From: Ureibacillus endophyticus
GTDB taxonomy: Bacteria; Bacillota; Bacilli; Bacillales_A; Planococcaceae
Reading direction: 5' to 3'
Assembly: GCF_003628435.1 (NCBI RefSeq)
Contig: NZ_RBZN01000005.1
Span: forward strand, 1-64,000
Length of the DNA stretch: 64,000 nucleotides
The notes beneath the pieces were generated by a model that was not told the origin of the DNA, did no database searches, and saw only the letters and a list, made by a program, of their open reading frames with translations. A program made the translations under genes and the position numbers. Positions within the stretch are counted from its first letter, which is position 1, and the number at the start of each line of letters is the position of its first letter. This document shows, piece after piece, positions 63,241-64,000 of the stretch.

Positions 63241-63357
63241 AATAATCATTGTATTGCTACTATGGTTAGCTACTAGTCATTCTACTTCGTCAGTAAGTGC
63301 TGCAAACAACACTTCTAATATTCGAGACTAGTCGCTTTTAGCACATTCGTGATTATT
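63241..63357 (-). other. nested hairpin structure between dnaK and the terminator
   Basis: Three stems enclose one another: AATAATCA (63241-63248) with TGATTATT (63350-63357), GCTACTAGTC (63269-63278) with GACTAGTCGC (63326-63335; 9 of 10 pairs), and AAGTG (63295-63299) with CACTT (63310-63314). The outer stem includes the dnaK stop codon. It could protect or process the dnaK mRNA. Confidence 0.5.
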
Positions 63358-64000
63358 TATCGTCTTTTACTTCTTCAAAGTCAGCATCTACTACACCGTC
63401 ATCTTTTTTACCAGCATCAGCGTTAGCATCTGAGCCACCTTGTGCTGCTTGAGCAGCTGCTGCAGCTTGTTCGTAAACTTTCATAACAAGTGGTTGTAGG
63501 ATACCTTCTAATTTTTCTTTAGCAGATTTGATTCCTCCGATTTCACCCGCTTCTAATGCTTTTTTCAATTCTTCTTTTGCATCTTCAACAGATTTTTTCT
63601 CATCTTCTGAGATTTGTTCACCAAGATCAGTAATTGTTTTATCTACTTGGAATACTAATTGATCTGCTTCGTTTCGTAATTCCGCTTCTTCTTTACGTTT
63701 CGCATCTGCTTCTGCGTTCGCTTCAGCATCTTTTACCATACGTTCGATTTCTTCGTCTGTTAAACCAGAATCAGATTGAATAACGATTGTTTGTTCTTTT
63801 TGAGTACCTAAGTCTTTTGCTTTTACAGAAACAATACCGTTTTTATCAATATCGAACGTTACTTCAATTTGAGGTACTCCACGTGGAGCTGGTGGAATGT
63901 CAGCTAATTGGAAACGACCAAGTGTTTTGTTATCTGCAGCCATTGGACGTTCACCTTGTAACACGTGAATATCTACTGCTGGTTGGTTGTCAGCTGCTGT
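63353..64000 (-). CDS. dnaK: chaperone protein DnaK, C-terminal part (runs off the window)
   Basis: The last 215 codons of DnaK. The frame is open to the window edge, where it reads [20 protein letters not shown], part of the substrate-binding beta domain, then [18 protein letters not shown], the helical lid ([30 protein letters not shown]) and an Ala/Gln/Gly-rich, acidic tail ending [11 protein letters not shown]. An internal ATG at 63964 is not the true start. DnaK is the ATP-driven Hsp70 working with DnaJ and GrpE, and order dnaK-dnaJ-prmA-rsmE is typical of Bacillus. Confidence 0.97.
   Translation of the reverse strand, partial: TAADNQPAVDIHVLQGERPMAADNKTLGRFQLADIPPAPRGVPQIEVTFDIDKNGIVSVKAKDLGTQKEQTIVIQSDSGLTDEEIERMVKDAEANAEADAKRKEEAELRNEADQLVFQVDKTITDLGEQISEDEKKSVEDAKEELKKALEAGEIGGIKSAKEKLEGILQPLVMKVYEQAAAAAQAAQGGSDANADAGKKDDGVVDADFEEVKDDK

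Noticed and set aside
63353-63964. Complete 203-codon ORF starting at 63964
   Set aside because: The frame continues upstream to the window edge with DnaK sequence; the ATG is internal.

Overview
The window looks like chromosomal DNA of a low-GC, endospore-forming member of the Bacillales, most likely Planococcaceae (Lysinibacillus/Solibacillus/Ureibacillus type). The genus is my inference. The reasons are the AT-rich sequence, strong GGAGG-type ribosome binding sites, a gene order closely matching the B. subtilis yqeV-to-yqgC/sodA segment, sporulation genes yqfC and yqfD, and a single-chain glycyl-tRNA synthetase in place of glyQ/glyS. There are no rRNA or tRNA genes and no CRISPR array.

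Layout. (1) Positions 1-3.7 kb are accessory DNA: the tail of an IS21-type IstB gene, a frameshifted and truncated TIR-domain gene, a conserved hypothetical protein with an HTH-like N-terminus, an XRE regulator and a DUF4238 protein. (2) 3.7-8.4 kb returns to the backbone: sodA, yqgC, yqgB, a yqfZ-like gene, ispG and yqfW, with a cluster of short repeats next to sodA. (3) 8.4-14.8 kb holds lineage-specific single genes: a lipoprotein, a PAS-GGDEF-EAL protein with a lost GGDEF motif, an esterase-like protein with Asn at the nucleophile position, the cystine carrier TcyP and an orphan. (4) 14.8-20 kb is a cobalamin-riboswitch-controlled salvage operon: btuF, cobU, cobS, cobC, a CobU-like paralogue, cblT, cblS and a HmoA-like monooxygenase. 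(5) 20-22 kb is a zinc uptake operon, znuC-znuB-zur, behind a near-perfect Zur box. (6) 22-29.6 kb holds yqfT, two tandem S13 D,D-carboxypeptidases, nfo, cshB, ispH and yqfQ. (7) 29.8-34.8 kb is a C4-dicarboxylate module: dctR, dctS, dctB and dctP, with a perfect cre site. (8) 35-43.6 kb holds nif3, trmK, cccA, an acyl-CoA dehydrogenase, sigA, dnaG and yqfL. (9) 43.6-46.8 kb holds ccpN, then a T-box-controlled glyS and an orphan gene that run against their neighbours. (10) 46.8-64 kb is the conserved run recO, era, cdd, dgkA, ybeY, pgpH, phoH, yqfD, yqfC, floA, nfeD, rpsU, deoC, mtaB, rsmE, prmA, dnaJ and dnaK (the last running off the window).

Most of the window is well-known housekeeping sequence. 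I found no gene set that I can confidently call a new system. The items most worth a second look are a two-copy structured intergenic repeat (8434-8542 and 36905-36990) whose central hairpin keeps its fold while changing sequence, the six-copy 20-bp motif cluster beside sodA, a nested RNA structure between dnaK and dnaJ, two hairpins that bury ribosome binding sites, the degenerate CobU paralogue and HmoA-like gene in the B12 operon, and the wrecked TIR gene with its accessory neighbours.
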